Position numbers and translations under genes: made by a program. A DNA stretch of 11,498 bases from NCBI GenBank assembly GCA_904501845.1, contig CAJGCH010000074.1, positions 1 through 11,498 on the forward strand, given 5' to 3'. This document shows, one piece after another, positions 1-6,258 of this stretch (its first letter is position 1; every line of letters begins with the position of its first letter). Below the pieces are notes generated by a model. It saw only the letters and a list, made by a program, of their open reading frames with translations, was not told the DNA's origin and ran no database searches. The stretch is from an uncultured Bacillaceae bacterium (GTDB lineage Bacteria; Bacillota; Bacilli; Bacillales; Pradoshiaceae).

Positions 1-1
1 A

Positions 2-829
2 ATAGGCGAAGGCTGGGATCTTCCAACTGCCCTTGCTGGTTCAGATAAGACCACAATCGGAAATTCACACAAAATTGAACGAGTTGGTTTCTTTAATGAT
101 AAATTTAGGGACACCATTAAAGGGAGCAATATCAATTTGAAGGATGCTGGCTATGTATCCGGAAAAGGATTGAGCCATGAGGATTTTTATCAACTTGTAC
201 TGAACATCGGGCATGATTATCCGCTTGGGCCTGAGAAGTCCGTTAATTTTGTTGAGTGCCACGACAACCATACCTTATGGGATCGTCTGCAGCTCGCCAA
301 CGGAGCCGAATCGAATGAATCAAGAAAGAGACGCCACCGCTTTGCAACAAGCATCGTCATCCTCGCGCAAGGAATTCCATTCCTGCATAGCGGCCAAGAG
401 TTCTTCCGAACAAAGCATGGCATTGAGAACAGCTATTGCTCGCCGGATTGGATCAATGAGCTGAATTGGGATTTGCGTGAGCAAAATGAAGAGACAATCT
501 CCTATTTGAGGTGCTTGATGAAAATTCGCAAAAGCCACGGAGCATTCCGTTTCCGAACGAGGGAGCAAATCGAAAAGCATGCGAAAATGATTGATTTAAG
601 TCAGGCTTGCCACGCCGTCCAATATGATGATGTAGGCGAATATGGAAAATGGAGCCGCATCCTTGTAGTCTATCACCACGGTGAGCAGCCAACAGCGGTA
701 CAGCTTCCAGGAGACAAATGGGGAATAATTTGCGGGGACTGCGGATTTTCGGCAGACCAAGGCATTGAGATGGACATAAAGGATTTCACGCTTGAACCTT
801 TAACAACATATGTCTTTGTTCAGGAATAA
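2..829 (+). CDS. pulA: Type I pullulanase (GH13), C-terminal part, truncated by window edge
   Basis: Debranching enzyme that hydrolyses alpha-1,6-glucosidic links in pullulan, glycogen and starch dextrins. Only the last 275 residues are present; the frame is open from base 2. Visible residues 2-7 read GEGWDL, the pullulanase segment that carries the general acid/base Glu (residue 3). 'FNDKFRD' and 'IKGS' follow, then the GH13 region IV 'ECHDNHTLWD' with His87-Asp88, where the Asp is the third catalytic carboxylate. 'GIPFLHSGQEF' (124-134) is also typical. The nucleophile-bearing region II lies upstream of the window. The end of the protein is a beta-rich C-terminal domain typical of the family. 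No signal peptide can be judged. In B. subtilis the cytoplasmic pullulanase amyX lies beside ytmP, so this is probably its orthologue. A hairpin-plus-T-run terminator follows 50 bp after the TAA stop. The family call is secure; the amyX/pulA name rests on context. Confidence 0.93.
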   Translation: MGEGWDLPTALAGSDKTTIGNSHKIERVGFFNDKFRDTIKGSNINLKDAGYVSGKGLSHEDFYQLVLNIGHDYPLGPEKSVNFVECHDNHTLWDRLQLANGAESNESRKRRHRFATSIVILAQGIPFLHSGQEFFRTKHGIENSYCSPDWINELNWDLREQNEETISYLRCLMKIRKSHGAFRFRTREQIEKHAKMIDLSQACHAVQYDDVGEYGKWSRILVVYHHGEQPTAVQLPGDKWGIICGDCGFSADQGIEMDIKDFTLEPLTTYVFVQE

Positions 830-844
830 TTGTTGTTCGAACAC

Positions 845-874
845 TTGACGAAAGCGGTATAAACCTACTAAAAT
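845..874 (+). promoter_or_regulatory. Candidate sigma-A promoter upstream of ytmP
   Basis: TTGACG (845-850) and TAAAAT (869-874) are separated by 18 bp. This places transcription start near 881, exactly at the left base of the hairpin annotated at 881-925. It is the best sigma-A match in the pulA-ytmP gap and would give a leader of about 90 nt before the ytmP ATG. Inferred by eye. Confidence 0.5.
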
Positions 875-880
875 TTAAGA

Positions 881-925
881 AGATGGCTATTGAAGAAAAG
901 CAGTCAATGGCTGTCTTTTTTATTT
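881..925 (+). terminator. Rho-independent terminator after pulA / hairpin in ytmP leader
   Basis: A 13-bp stem pairs 881-893 with 904-916, including three G-U pairs, around a 10-nt loop. The run TTTTTATTTAT follows. It fits an intrinsic terminator for the pullulanase transcript. It lies inside the possible long-frame start of ytmP at 883, which argues against that start. Confidence 0.75.
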
Positions 926-972
926 ATATGGAAATCATGCCATACAAGTTTACATTATTGAAGGTGAATACC

Positions 973-1749
973 ATGGATTATTTAGGGCGAGAATGGGAGA
1001 TCACTCCTGCCGGAGGGGCAACAGGTGAAGCATTCATTGCCAGGCATGATGAGCAAAAGCTGTTTTTGAAGAGAAACTCCTCTCCTTTTTTGGCTGTGCT
1101 ATCTGCCGAGGGGATTGTGCCGAAGCTCATCTGGACAAAAAGACTGGAAAATGGTGATGTAATCACTGCCCAGGAATGGATGAATGGAAGGGAATTGACT
1201 CCCGCTGAGATGTGTGAGGAATCAGTTGCAGAATTACTGCAGAAAATCCATCAATCCAATCCTTTGTTAAGCATGCTCCGACGCCTTGGAAAAACAGCCC
1301 AAACGCCTATTCAAATCCTAGCTTCCGTGAAGAACTCTCTTGATGAAGAGCTTCGGGAAGACAAAGCCATAAAGGAAACGATCCATTTCCTTGAGCAGAA
1401 GGTTAATGATGTGAATTGCGATCATTATGTTGTTTGCCATGGAGATATCAATCATAATAACTTGCTATTAAGCGATTCAGGGAACCTGTACCTCATTGAT
1501 TGGGATGAAGCCATTATTGCCGACCCTGCTATGGACATAGGAATGCTTTTATATTCGTACGTTGAGAAAGACCAATGGGAAGAATGGCTCGCCAATTACG
1601 GCATGAGCCTGACACAAGAATTGAGTTTGCGAATGAAATGGTTTGTCCTCGCTCAAATTATTCATACAACTGTCTTGCACAAAAAGAAAAACCGGTTCGA
1701 TGATATGAACCGGTGCATTGAATACTTATCCTTCGCTCAGGAATATTGA
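973..1749 (+). CDS. ytmP: YtmP-like phosphotransferase of the APH/choline kinase fold
   Basis: A 258-residue protein of the aminoglycoside phosphotransferase / choline kinase superfamily, expected to move phosphate from a nucleotide to an unidentified small molecule in the cytoplasm. The catalytic loop is clear: 'HGDINHNN' with His156, Asp158 (catalytic base) and Asn163. 'IDWDEA' follows, with the metal-binding Asp176, and then the family-typical 'DPAMDIG'. The N-terminal lobe has a Lys-containing strand ('KLFLKR') as in these kinases. I chose ATG 973 because AAGGTGA (961-967) sits 5 nt upstream; the longer in-frame start at 883 lies inside a terminator hairpin and has no ribosome binding site. 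The gene ends inside the convergent ytzH, with a 13-bp overlap of coding ends. The substrate is unknown. Resistance to aminoglycosides should not be inferred from the fold alone. The orthologue name comes from gene order and resemblance to B. subtilis YtmP. Confidence 0.87.
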   Translation: MDYLGREWEITPAGGATGEAFIARHDEQKLFLKRNSSPFLAVLSAEGIVPKLIWTKRLENGDVITAQEWMNGRELTPAEMCEESVAELLQKIHQSNPLLSMLRRLGKTAQTPIQILASVKNSLDEELREDKAIKETIHFLEQKVNDVNCDHYVVCHGDINHNNLLLSDSGNLYLIDWDEAIIADPAMDIGMLLYSYVEKDQWEEWLANYGMSLTQELSLRMKWFVLAQIIHTTVLHKKKNRFDDMNRCIEYLSFAQEY

Positions 1750-2015
1750 GTAATTTCCTCAACCCACCCGGCAAGCTTCTGTTGATGAGATTCAATATGA
1801 TTTTCCAGATTGGCGGCATGGATGCCGCTCTGGCTGTACTGGTAGATCTCTTGCAGAACCGACATGGTTCCTTCATCAACATCAGGCTGTCTCATAAGAG
1901 ACGATGTCGTCCGCTCCAGCTGTTCACATTCAGATTGAGAACCGCAGCAATCCTCCTGGTGATTATTCAATATATCTTTTAGCAGCATCCAATTATGATT
2001 TTGTGAGAGGGGCAT
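1737..2015 (-). CDS. ytzH: YtzH-like small protein of unknown function
   Basis: A 92-residue protein matching the Bacillus-specific YtzH-like family in length, place and style; its function is unknown to me. It is soluble with no membrane segment or signal peptide, mostly polar and predicted helical. It has a cysteine cluster near the N-terminus (Cys23, Cys24, Cys30, within CCGSQSEC) and several His residues (7, 20, 66, 73, 77) that could bind a metal, which is inference. It starts at ATG 2013-2015; an AAAGGA lies about 10 nt upstream on the minus strand. Its TGA stop overlaps the 3' end of ytmP by 13 bp tail-to-tail. A plus-strand terminator lies beyond its 5' end, so ytmP transcripts may run antisense through the whole gene. 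Confidence 0.82.
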   Translation of the reverse strand: MPLSQNHNWMLLKDILNNHQEDCCGSQSECEQLERTTSSLMRQPDVDEGTMSVLQEIYQYSQSGIHAANLENHIESHQQKLAGWVEEITQYS

Positions 2016-2089
2016 GTTTTCCCATTCCTTTCCCTTAATGAATATGAAGATAGCTTGTGATACTTAAGAACCGATTATTCATAATAAAT

Positions 2090-2112
2090 CCGGCCTGTAA
2101 GCCGGTTTTTGT
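2090..2112 (+). terminator. Intrinsic terminator, plus strand, between ytzH and trmB
   Basis: The stem CCGGC (2090-2094) / GCCGG (2101-2105) has a 6-nt loop and is followed by TTTTTGTTTT. The T-run is on the plus strand only. The nearest upstream plus-strand gene is ytmP, 340 bp away, so it probably ends ytmP transcription after passage antisense to ytzH. The stem is short but GC-rich. Confidence 0.6.
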
Positions 2113-2227
2113 TTTGTTCAGGGGGCATTTTAATACATAAAGCTCCTTGTGAAAAGAAAGCCAGCATGGAATTTCTGTTCATGATGTGCTACTCTTTTTT
2201 ACGTAAATTCAGCGGAGGTGCACGATT

Positions 2228-2863
2228 TTGAGACAAAGATACAAACCATGGGCAAAGGAGAAACTCCAAAATAACCCATATTTCTGCATACAAGAACCAG
2301 CAAAGCACAAAGGCGCATGGGCTGAAGTGTTTGGCAATGATAACCCAATCCATATTGAAGTAGGAACAGGGAAAGGCCAATTCATCAACGGCATGGCGCA
2401 GAAAAACCCAGATATCAATTATATCGGTATTGAGCTTGCGGACCGTGTCATCGTTACGGCGCTTGACCGTTTGCTTGAATCCAATCTGCCGAACGTAAAA
2501 CTGCTTAATGTGAATGCAATGGAGCTGCCAGATATTTTTGCTGAAGGCGAAGTTTCCCGTGTTTATTTAAACTTCTCTGATCCATGGCCAAAAACACGTC
2601 ATGAGAAGAGAAGACTGACGTATAAGACTTTTCTTGACTTATATAAAGGAATTTTGCCGGAACATGGAGAAATTCATTTTAAGACAGATAACCGCGGTTT
2701 GTTTGAATATTCCCTTGTGAGCTTCTCTCACTATGGAATGAAATTGAATTATGTCAGCCTTGATCTTCATAATAGTGACTTTGAAGGAAACGTCATGACG
2801 GAATATGAACAAAAGTTCTCCGCGAAAGGCAACCCAATCTATCGCTGCGAGGCAGCCTTTTAA
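2228..2863 (+). CDS. trmB: tRNA (guanine-N7-)-methyltransferase TrmB
   Basis: Uses S-adenosylmethionine to methylate N7 of G46 in the variable loop of tRNAs. The protein has 211 residues, about the length of B. subtilis TrmB (YtmQ), and resembles it throughout. The SAM-binding motif I is 'IEVGTGKGQF' (43-52), preceded by the family-typical 'FGNDNPIH'. The catalytic/tRNA-binding signature is 'NFSDPWPKTRHEKRRLT', with Asp118-Pro-Trp-Pro-Lys122 and His125. 'HFKTDNRGLFEYSL' and 'MTEYEQKFS' are further conserved blocks. The start is TTG (2228-2230) with a strong GGAGGTG at 2214-2220, 7 nt upstream. It aligns with the ATG start of the B. subtilis protein, and no in-frame ATG fits. A weak extended -10 (TGCTACTCT, 2187-2195) might serve as promoter. 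The lactonase gene follows after 49 bp without a terminator, so the two are probably co-transcribed. Confidence 0.97.
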   Translation: MRQRYKPWAKEKLQNNPYFCIQEPAKHKGAWAEVFGNDNPIHIEVGTGKGQFINGMAQKNPDINYIGIELADRVIVTALDRLLESNLPNVKLLNVNAMELPDIFAEGEVSRVYLNFSDPWPKTRHEKRRLTYKTFLDLYKGILPEHGEIHFKTDNRGLFEYSLVSFSHYGMKLNYVSLDLHNSDFEGNVMTEYEQKFSAKGNPIYRCEAAF

Positions 2864-2912
2864 TATCTGTCCTTCATAATGATGCGCAAATCATGATAAA
2901 GGGGAGAAACCA

Positions 2913-3761
2913 TTGGAGAATTTGCAGTTCGGGAAGTTTACATTGACATGGCTAAATGGCGGAGATACACATATGGACGGAGGGGCCATGTTCGGGGTTG
3001 TGCCGAAACCTCTTTGGTCCAAAAAGTATCCTGTCAATGAAAGAAACCAAATCGAATTGAGGTCCGATCCAATATTGGTTCAGGCAGAGGGTAAGAACTA
3101 CTTAATTGATTCGGGAATCGGCAAAGGCAAATTGACGGAAAAGCAAATCCGCAATTACGGCGTTAGCGAGGAATCCCAGCTTGTTGAAGACTTAGCTGGG
3201 CTCGGGCTGACGGTTGAAGACATTGATGGAGTTCTCATGACCCATTTGCATTTCGACCATGCCTGCGGATTGACCGGCTATCAGGACGGCGAGCTGAAGA
3301 GTGTATTTCCGAATGCGGTCATTTACACATCTAAGGTCGAATGGGATGAAATGAGAAATCCTAATATCCGTTCACGCAATACGTATTGGGAAGAGAACTG
3401 GAAACCGATTGAAGGCCAGGTCAAAACCTTCGAGGAGGAACTGATAATTGCAAACGGCATCAAGATGATTCATACCGGCGGCCACAGTGATGGCCATAGC
3501 ATCATCATGATGGAGCAAGAAGGAGAGCTGCTTTTGCACATGGCTGACCTGATGCCGACCATTGCCCACCAGAATCCGCTTTGGGTGCTTGCCTATGATG
3601 ATTACCCGATTGACTCGATTACTGCTAAGGAAAAATGGGTAAAGCACGGTATCAAAAGCGGAGCCTGGTTCACGTTTTATCATGATTACGCCTATCGTGC
3701 CGTCAAATGGAATGAAAGCGGCAAAGAGATTATCGAGAAAGTAGAACGGAAAAGAACATAA
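2913..3761 (+). CDS. ytnP: YtnP-like metallo-beta-lactamase-fold lactonase (quorum quenching)
   Basis: A 282-residue dinuclear metal hydrolase, close to B. subtilis YtnP along its whole length. It is expected to open lactone rings of signal molecules such as N-acyl-homoserine lactones; YtnP is reported to interfere with Streptomyces signalling. The HxHxDH motif is 'THLHFDH' with His111, His113, Asp115 and His116. Other metal ligands are His191 in 'HTGGHSDGH', Asp212 in 'HMADLM' and His257 in 'FYHDYAY'. All positions expected for two Zn(II) ions are present, so the enzyme looks intact. No signal peptide is seen. The start is TTG (2913) with AAAGGGGAG 6 nt upstream. It is probably in an operon with trmB and is closed by a very strong terminator 6 bp after the stop. 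The substrate is inferred from the family. Confidence 0.92.
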   Translation: MENLQFGKFTLTWLNGGDTHMDGGAMFGVVPKPLWSKKYPVNERNQIELRSDPILVQAEGKNYLIDSGIGKGKLTEKQIRNYGVSEESQLVEDLAGLGLTVEDIDGVLMTHLHFDHACGLTGYQDGELKSVFPNAVIYTSKVEWDEMRNPNIRSRNTYWEENWKPIEGQVKTFEEELIIANGIKMIHTGGHSDGHSIIMMEQEGELLLHMADLMPTIAHQNPLWVLAYDDYPIDSITAKEKWVKHGIKSGAWFTFYHDYAYRAVKWNESGKEIIEKVERKRT

Positions 3762-3767
3762 TGGTGA

Positions 3768-3814
3768 AAGCCCTGCATGAGTCCTTTGGAATGGACTTGT
3801 GCGGGGCTTTTTTT
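3768..3814 (+). terminator. Strong intrinsic terminator after ytnP
   Basis: An uninterrupted 17-bp stem pairs 3768-3784 with 3793-3809, with three G-U pairs and an 8-nt loop. A run of seven T residues follows. It lies 6 bp after the ytnP stop and ends the trmB-ytnP unit. Confidence 0.93.
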
Positions 3815-3930
3815 CATTCCATAGAGGAGCGTATTGCTAACGCCCATACTTTCCTGTTCGATTTAAGGAATATTTTAGATGGAATTTTTAGTTGGCCTTT
3901 CTAGAAACCATACTGTAATCGTCCTCATGC
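3815..3930. other. Spacer between the ytnP and ytzB terminators
   Basis: No coding frame with a ribosome binding site, no RNA gene and no repeat element was seen here. There is only a short imperfect direct repeat (GGAATATTTTAG / GGAATTTTTAG) in AT-rich sequence. Both neighbouring transcripts end on its flanks. Confidence 0.6.
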
Positions 3931-3960
3931 AAAAAACCAGCTCCGATATGAGCTGGTTTT
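3931..3960 (-). terminator. Intrinsic terminator of ytzB, possibly bidirectional
   Basis: A perfect 11-bp stem AAAACCAGCTC (3933-3943) / GAGCTGGTTTT (3950-3960) has loop CGATAT. On the minus strand the stem is followed by a run of T residues (AAAAAA on the plus strand). It lies 21 bp beyond the ytzB stop. The plus-strand side has only TTTT, so any action in that direction would be weaker. Confidence 0.9.
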
Positions 3961-3981
3961 AAGTAATATAAATAGGAATGT

Positions 3982-4299
3982 TTAACCTGCTTGGTAAAGG
4001 TCTAAGATGGTGCCGGTATTGGCGTCTGCGATGAATTCAAATTGGGAGGCTTCGTTTCCATCAACTTTTGTTAACCCGCCTTTGTACACATCATAATCAA
4101 GCGAGTTGCGTGTAAATTTCTCTGGTTTCATCATGATCCAGGAACCGCGGATATTGGTTCCTTCATCGCCAAGTGTAGCTTTAATTGCTGTAAGTACTTT
4201 CTCAGGAGATACCATACTGTTCTTGTTTGAAAGTTCCTTGACCACATAGCCAGCAGCAAAGCCGGCGGCCGCTCCGGTGATAAATGTTTTCCAATTCAT
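3982..4299 (-). CDS. ytzB: YtzB-like small PepSY-domain protein with N-terminal membrane anchor
   Basis: A 105-residue protein. Residues 6-20 ('FITGAAAGFAAGYVV') form a Gly/Ala-rich hydrophobic segment that could be an uncleaved signal anchor. The rest (about 30-105) looks like a single PepSY domain: it starts with 'SPEKVLTAIKATLG' and ends with the typical 'YDVYKGGL...FEFIADANTGTILDLYQAG'. PepSY domains are associated with peptidase inhibition or control outside the membrane; the partner here is unknown. I chose ATG 4297-4299 because GGAGGA lies 7 nt upstream on the minus strand. An in-frame ATG 13 codons further upstream has no good ribosome binding site and would spoil the anchor. It is divergent from the aminopeptidase gene, a suggestive but unproven pairing. 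It corresponds to B. subtilis ytzB in position. Confidence 0.85.
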   Translation of the reverse strand: MNWKTFITGAAAGFAAGYVVKELSNKNSMVSPEKVLTAIKATLGDEGTNIRGSWIMMKPEKFTRNSLDYDVYKGGLTKVDGNEASQFEFIADANTGTILDLYQAG

Positions 4300-4355
4300 T
4301 TGTATTCCTCCAATCACATTCGTTCGTACATAGTGCATTTAAGCCCTAATCATCT

Positions 4356-4381
4356 ATTCCCATCCATTATACAGATTAAGC
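4356..4381 (-). promoter_or_regulatory. Candidate ytzB promoter: sigma-B-like boxes overlapping a TATAAT
   Basis: Reading the minus strand, GCTTAA (4376-4381) and GGGAAT (4356-4361) are 14 bp apart. This is close to the general-stress sigma-B pattern GTTTAA-N12-14-GGGWAW. A perfect sigma-A -10 TATAAT (4366-4371) lies between them but has no good -35 box at 16-18 bp. Either reading would start transcription about 45-70 nt before the ytzB ATG. Confidence 0.4.
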
Positions 4382-4414
4382 GTTAATGGCGCTATTTTTT
4401 CAATATCCTTCAGA

Positions 4415-4444
4415 TTGATTAGTTATCCGTTCAACATGTACAAT
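4415..4444 (+). promoter_or_regulatory. Candidate sigma-A promoter of ytoP
   Basis: TTGATT (4415-4420) and TACAAT (4439-4444) are 18 bp apart. The expected start of transcription is near 4451. That would cut into the ribosome binding site of the ATG at 4462 but leave that of the GTG at 4483 intact. Confidence 0.5.
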
Positions 4445-4445
4445 A

Positions 4446-4485
4446 GGAAGGAGTGAAATAAATGGTAAGGGGGATACATAGCGTG
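4446..4485 (+). promoter_or_regulatory. Two competing ribosome binding sites / starts of ytoP
   Basis: GGAAGGAG (4446-4453) lies 8 nt before ATG 4462. AAGGGGG (4467-4473) lies 9 nt before the in-frame GTG 4483. The first is the stronger match. The second start gives an N-terminus ('MKKSTLELFKTLTEL') more like other M42 peptidases and fits the predicted promoter better. Confidence 0.55.
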
Positions 4486-5559
4486 AAGAAATCGACTTTG
4501 GAATTATTTAAGACCCTGACCGAATTGCCGGGTGCCCCAGGATTTGAACATGAAGTACGAGCTTTCATGAAGAAAGAGATGTCTAAATATACAGATGAGT
4601 TCGTACAGGATGGGCTGGGAAGCTTATTTGGCGTAAAGAGGGGCGATGAGCAAGGCCCTAAAATAATGGTGGCCGGCCATATGGATGAGGTTGGATTTAT
4701 GGTAACCTCGATTACTCCTGAGGGATTATTACGCTTCCAGACGCTAGGCGGCTGGTGGAGCCAAGTTTTGCTGGCTCAGCGCGTTCGCGTTTATACGGAT
4801 AATGGCCCAATCGTCGGGGTTGTCAGCTCCATTCCACCTCATTTATTAAGTGAGGCCCAGAGGGCGAAGCCAATGGACATTAAGAATATGCTTATTGATG
4901 TCGGGGCAGATGACAAGGATGACGCGATTGCGATGGGCATTAGACCAGGCCAGCAAATCGTGCCGCACTCAGAGTTCACCCCAATGGCAAACCCGAAGAA
5001 AATCCTGGCGAAAGCTTGGGATAATCGCTACGGCTGCGGCTTGGCAATTGAGCTGTTAGAGGAGCTTCAAGGTGAAAAGCTGCCGAATATCCTTTATTCT
5101 GGTGCAACCGTCATGGAAGAGGTTGGTACAAGAGGAGCGGGAACAGCGGCGACGATGATTGACCCTGATTTGTTCTTTGCTTGTGATGCCAGCCCGGCGA
5201 ATGATATGTCTGGAAGCAAGGATGTTTTCGGCTTTTTGGGCAAGGGGCCGTTGCTGCGTATTTATGACGCAACGACGGTTATGCATAAAGGCATGAGGGA
5301 GTTCGTTCTTGATACAGCCGAGTCCAATCATATCCCTTATCAGTACTTTGTGGCTCCAAATGGGGGTACCGATGCAGGCAAGGTGCATGTGACAAACCGC
5401 GGAATTCCGAGTGCGGTCATTGGTGTGTGCTCCCGTTATATTCATACATCTGCCTCTATTTTGCATATTGATGACTATGCGGCAGCGAAGGAACTGCTAG
5501 TCAAGCTTGTAAAAGCGTGCGATAAAACGACGGTGGAAACAATCAAGCAAAATGGGTAA
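4462..5559 (+). CDS. ytoP: M42 family metallo-aminopeptidase (YtoP-like)
   Basis: A cytoplasmic dizinc or dicobalt aminopeptidase of the M42 (glutamyl aminopeptidase / tetrahedral TET) family, which trims short peptides. It has 365 residues from ATG 4462, or 358 from GTG 4483. Numbering from 4462, ligands and catalytic residues are in the expected order: His73 and Asp75 in 'AGHMDEVGFMV', bridging Asp187 in 'AWDNRYGC', catalytic Glu219 and ligand Glu220 in 'MEEVGTRGA', Asp242 in 'ACDAS', and His328 in 'RYIHTSASILH'. 'RFQTLGGWWSQVLLAQRV' is the hallmark of the inserted dimerisation domain. The whole protein resembles B. subtilis YtoP. The active site looks complete, and assembly into a dodecamer would be expected from the family. 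A terminator lies just after the stop, before the DUF84 gene. Which start is used is uncertain; I keep the longer frame because its ribosome binding site is the strongest. Confidence 0.94.
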   Translation: MVRGIHSVKKSTLELFKTLTELPGAPGFEHEVRAFMKKEMSKYTDEFVQDGLGSLFGVKRGDEQGPKIMVAGHMDEVGFMVTSITPEGLLRFQTLGGWWSQVLLAQRVRVYTDNGPIVGVVSSIPPHLLSEAQRAKPMDIKNMLIDVGADDKDDAIAMGIRPGQQIVPHSEFTPMANPKKILAKAWDNRYGCGLAIELLEELQGEKLPNILYSGATVMEEVGTRGAGTAATMIDPDLFFACDASPANDMSGSKDVFGFLGKGPLLRIYDATTVMHKGMREFVLDTAESNHIPYQYFVAPNGGTDAGKVHVTNRGIPSAVIGVCSRYIHTSASILHIDDYAAAKELLVKLVKACDKTTVETIKQNG

Positions 5560-5570
5560 GAAGCTTTGAG

Positions 5571-5600
5571 GAGGAGGCAGCCGCAGCTGCCTTCTTTTTT
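5571..5600 (+). terminator. Intrinsic terminator between ytoP and the DUF84 gene
   Basis: The stem 5571-5581 pairs with 5586-5596; its core is AGGCAGC/GCTGCCT, with two G-U pairs towards the base. The loop is CGCA and a T-run follows (5595-5600). Only 19 bp separate it from the next start codon, leaving no room for another promoter. Expression of the DUF84 gene then depends on read-through or on a promoter inside ytoP. Confidence 0.8.
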
Positions 5601-5619
5601 AGAAAGGAAGTAAGGAAGA

Positions 5620-6135
5620 ATGTTGAAAATCGCTATTGGAACAAAGAACCCGGCAAAAATTAAAGCTGCCGAATTGGCCTGCAAGGAATTGGGCGGTGAA
5701 TTGCTGTCGATCAATGTGCCTTCAGAGGTATCAGAGCAGCCTTTTTCAGATGAAGAGACGATGAAGGGAGCCCTGAATCGGGCCAGAAATGCACTGAAGG
5801 AGACCAATGCTGATTTTGGAATTGGGCTTGAGGGAGGTGTGGTCGAAACGCCTTATGGCCTGTTTATTTGCAATTGGGGTGCACTCATTACGAAATCAGG
5901 CAATCAATTCATAGCTGGCGGGGCGAGGATTAAGCTGCCGGATGCTGTGGCTGTTGAGCTTTCACGCGGGCGTGAGCTTGGTCCAGTCATGGATGAGTAT
6001 ACGAAGAAGCAGGATATACGGAAGTTTGAAGGGGCTGTCGGCGTGTTCTCAAATGGCCGCATTACAAGGGATCGGATGTTTGAGCATATTATGGAGCTAT
6101 TAATTGGCCAGTATGAATATACGGAGAGAACTTAG
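5620..6135 (+). CDS. DUF84 inosine/xanthosine triphosphatase-like NTPase
   Basis: A 171-residue protein of the DUF84 (YjjX-type) family. These enzymes remove non-canonical purine nucleotides (ITP, XTP), splitting off phosphate, and share the alpha/beta fold of the Maf/HAM1 pyrophosphatases. The sequence shows the N-terminal 'IGTKNPAKIKA' (phosphate-binding Lys9, Asn10, Lys13). The DUF84 hallmark 'SEQPFSDEETMKGALNRA' spans about 38-55, and 'GIGLEGGV' carries Glu71, a likely metal or base residue. The length is normal. ATG 5620 has repeated GGAAG sequences (AAAGGAAGTAAGGAAG) upstream. It is squeezed behind a terminator in the ytoP-ytpP interval, next to a niacin permease. There is no evident functional link beyond nucleotide metabolism. 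Family assignment is firm; the exact substrate is inferred. Confidence 0.9.
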   Translation: MLKIAIGTKNPAKIKAAELACKELGGELLSINVPSEVSEQPFSDEETMKGALNRARNALKETNADFGIGLEGGVVETPYGLFICNWGALITKSGNQFIAGGARIKLPDAVAVELSRGRELGPVMDEYTKKQDIRKFEGAVGVFSNGRITRDRMFEHIMELLIGQYEYTERT

Positions 6136-6258
6136 TATTTTTCATCTTTAGATGAGTTCATAATGTCTTCGTGCTGATTAGCCTTCCTTCGCAGTATCGC
6201 TAGAATGATCTTGAATAGAATTTGAATCACTGATTTTTTCATGCAGGAACCTCAATTG

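Noticed and set aside
883..972. A 30-residue N-terminal extension of the ytmP frame from ATG 883
   Set aside because: It overlaps a terminator hairpin and U-tract and has no ribosome binding site. ATG 973 has a good one and gives a normal family N-terminus.
973..1749. Aminoglycoside resistance gene
   Set aside because: Only the shared kinase fold and the HGD/IDWD motifs support it. The gene sits in its normal housekeeping position and its substrate is unknown.
1746..1982. A 78-codon plus-strand frame opposite ytzH
   Set aside because: It is antisense to ytzH and its protein has no recognisable features; the ytzH reading has a family match and a better composition.
4383..4400. A weak hairpin AGCG...CGCT followed by a T-run, between ytzB and ytoP
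   Set aside because: The stem has only 4 bp and no plus-strand transcript needs ending there; the T-run is ordinary AT-rich promoter DNA.
5056..5466. A 136-codon minus-strand frame inside ytoP
   Set aside because: It lies opposite the conserved metal-site region of the M42 peptidase and its Cys/Arg-rich product resembles nothing.
6136..6258. Possible small gene between the DUF84 stop and the terminator
   Set aside because: There is no start codon with a ribosome binding site and an open frame; the short CATC/GATG hairpin near 6145 has no T-run.
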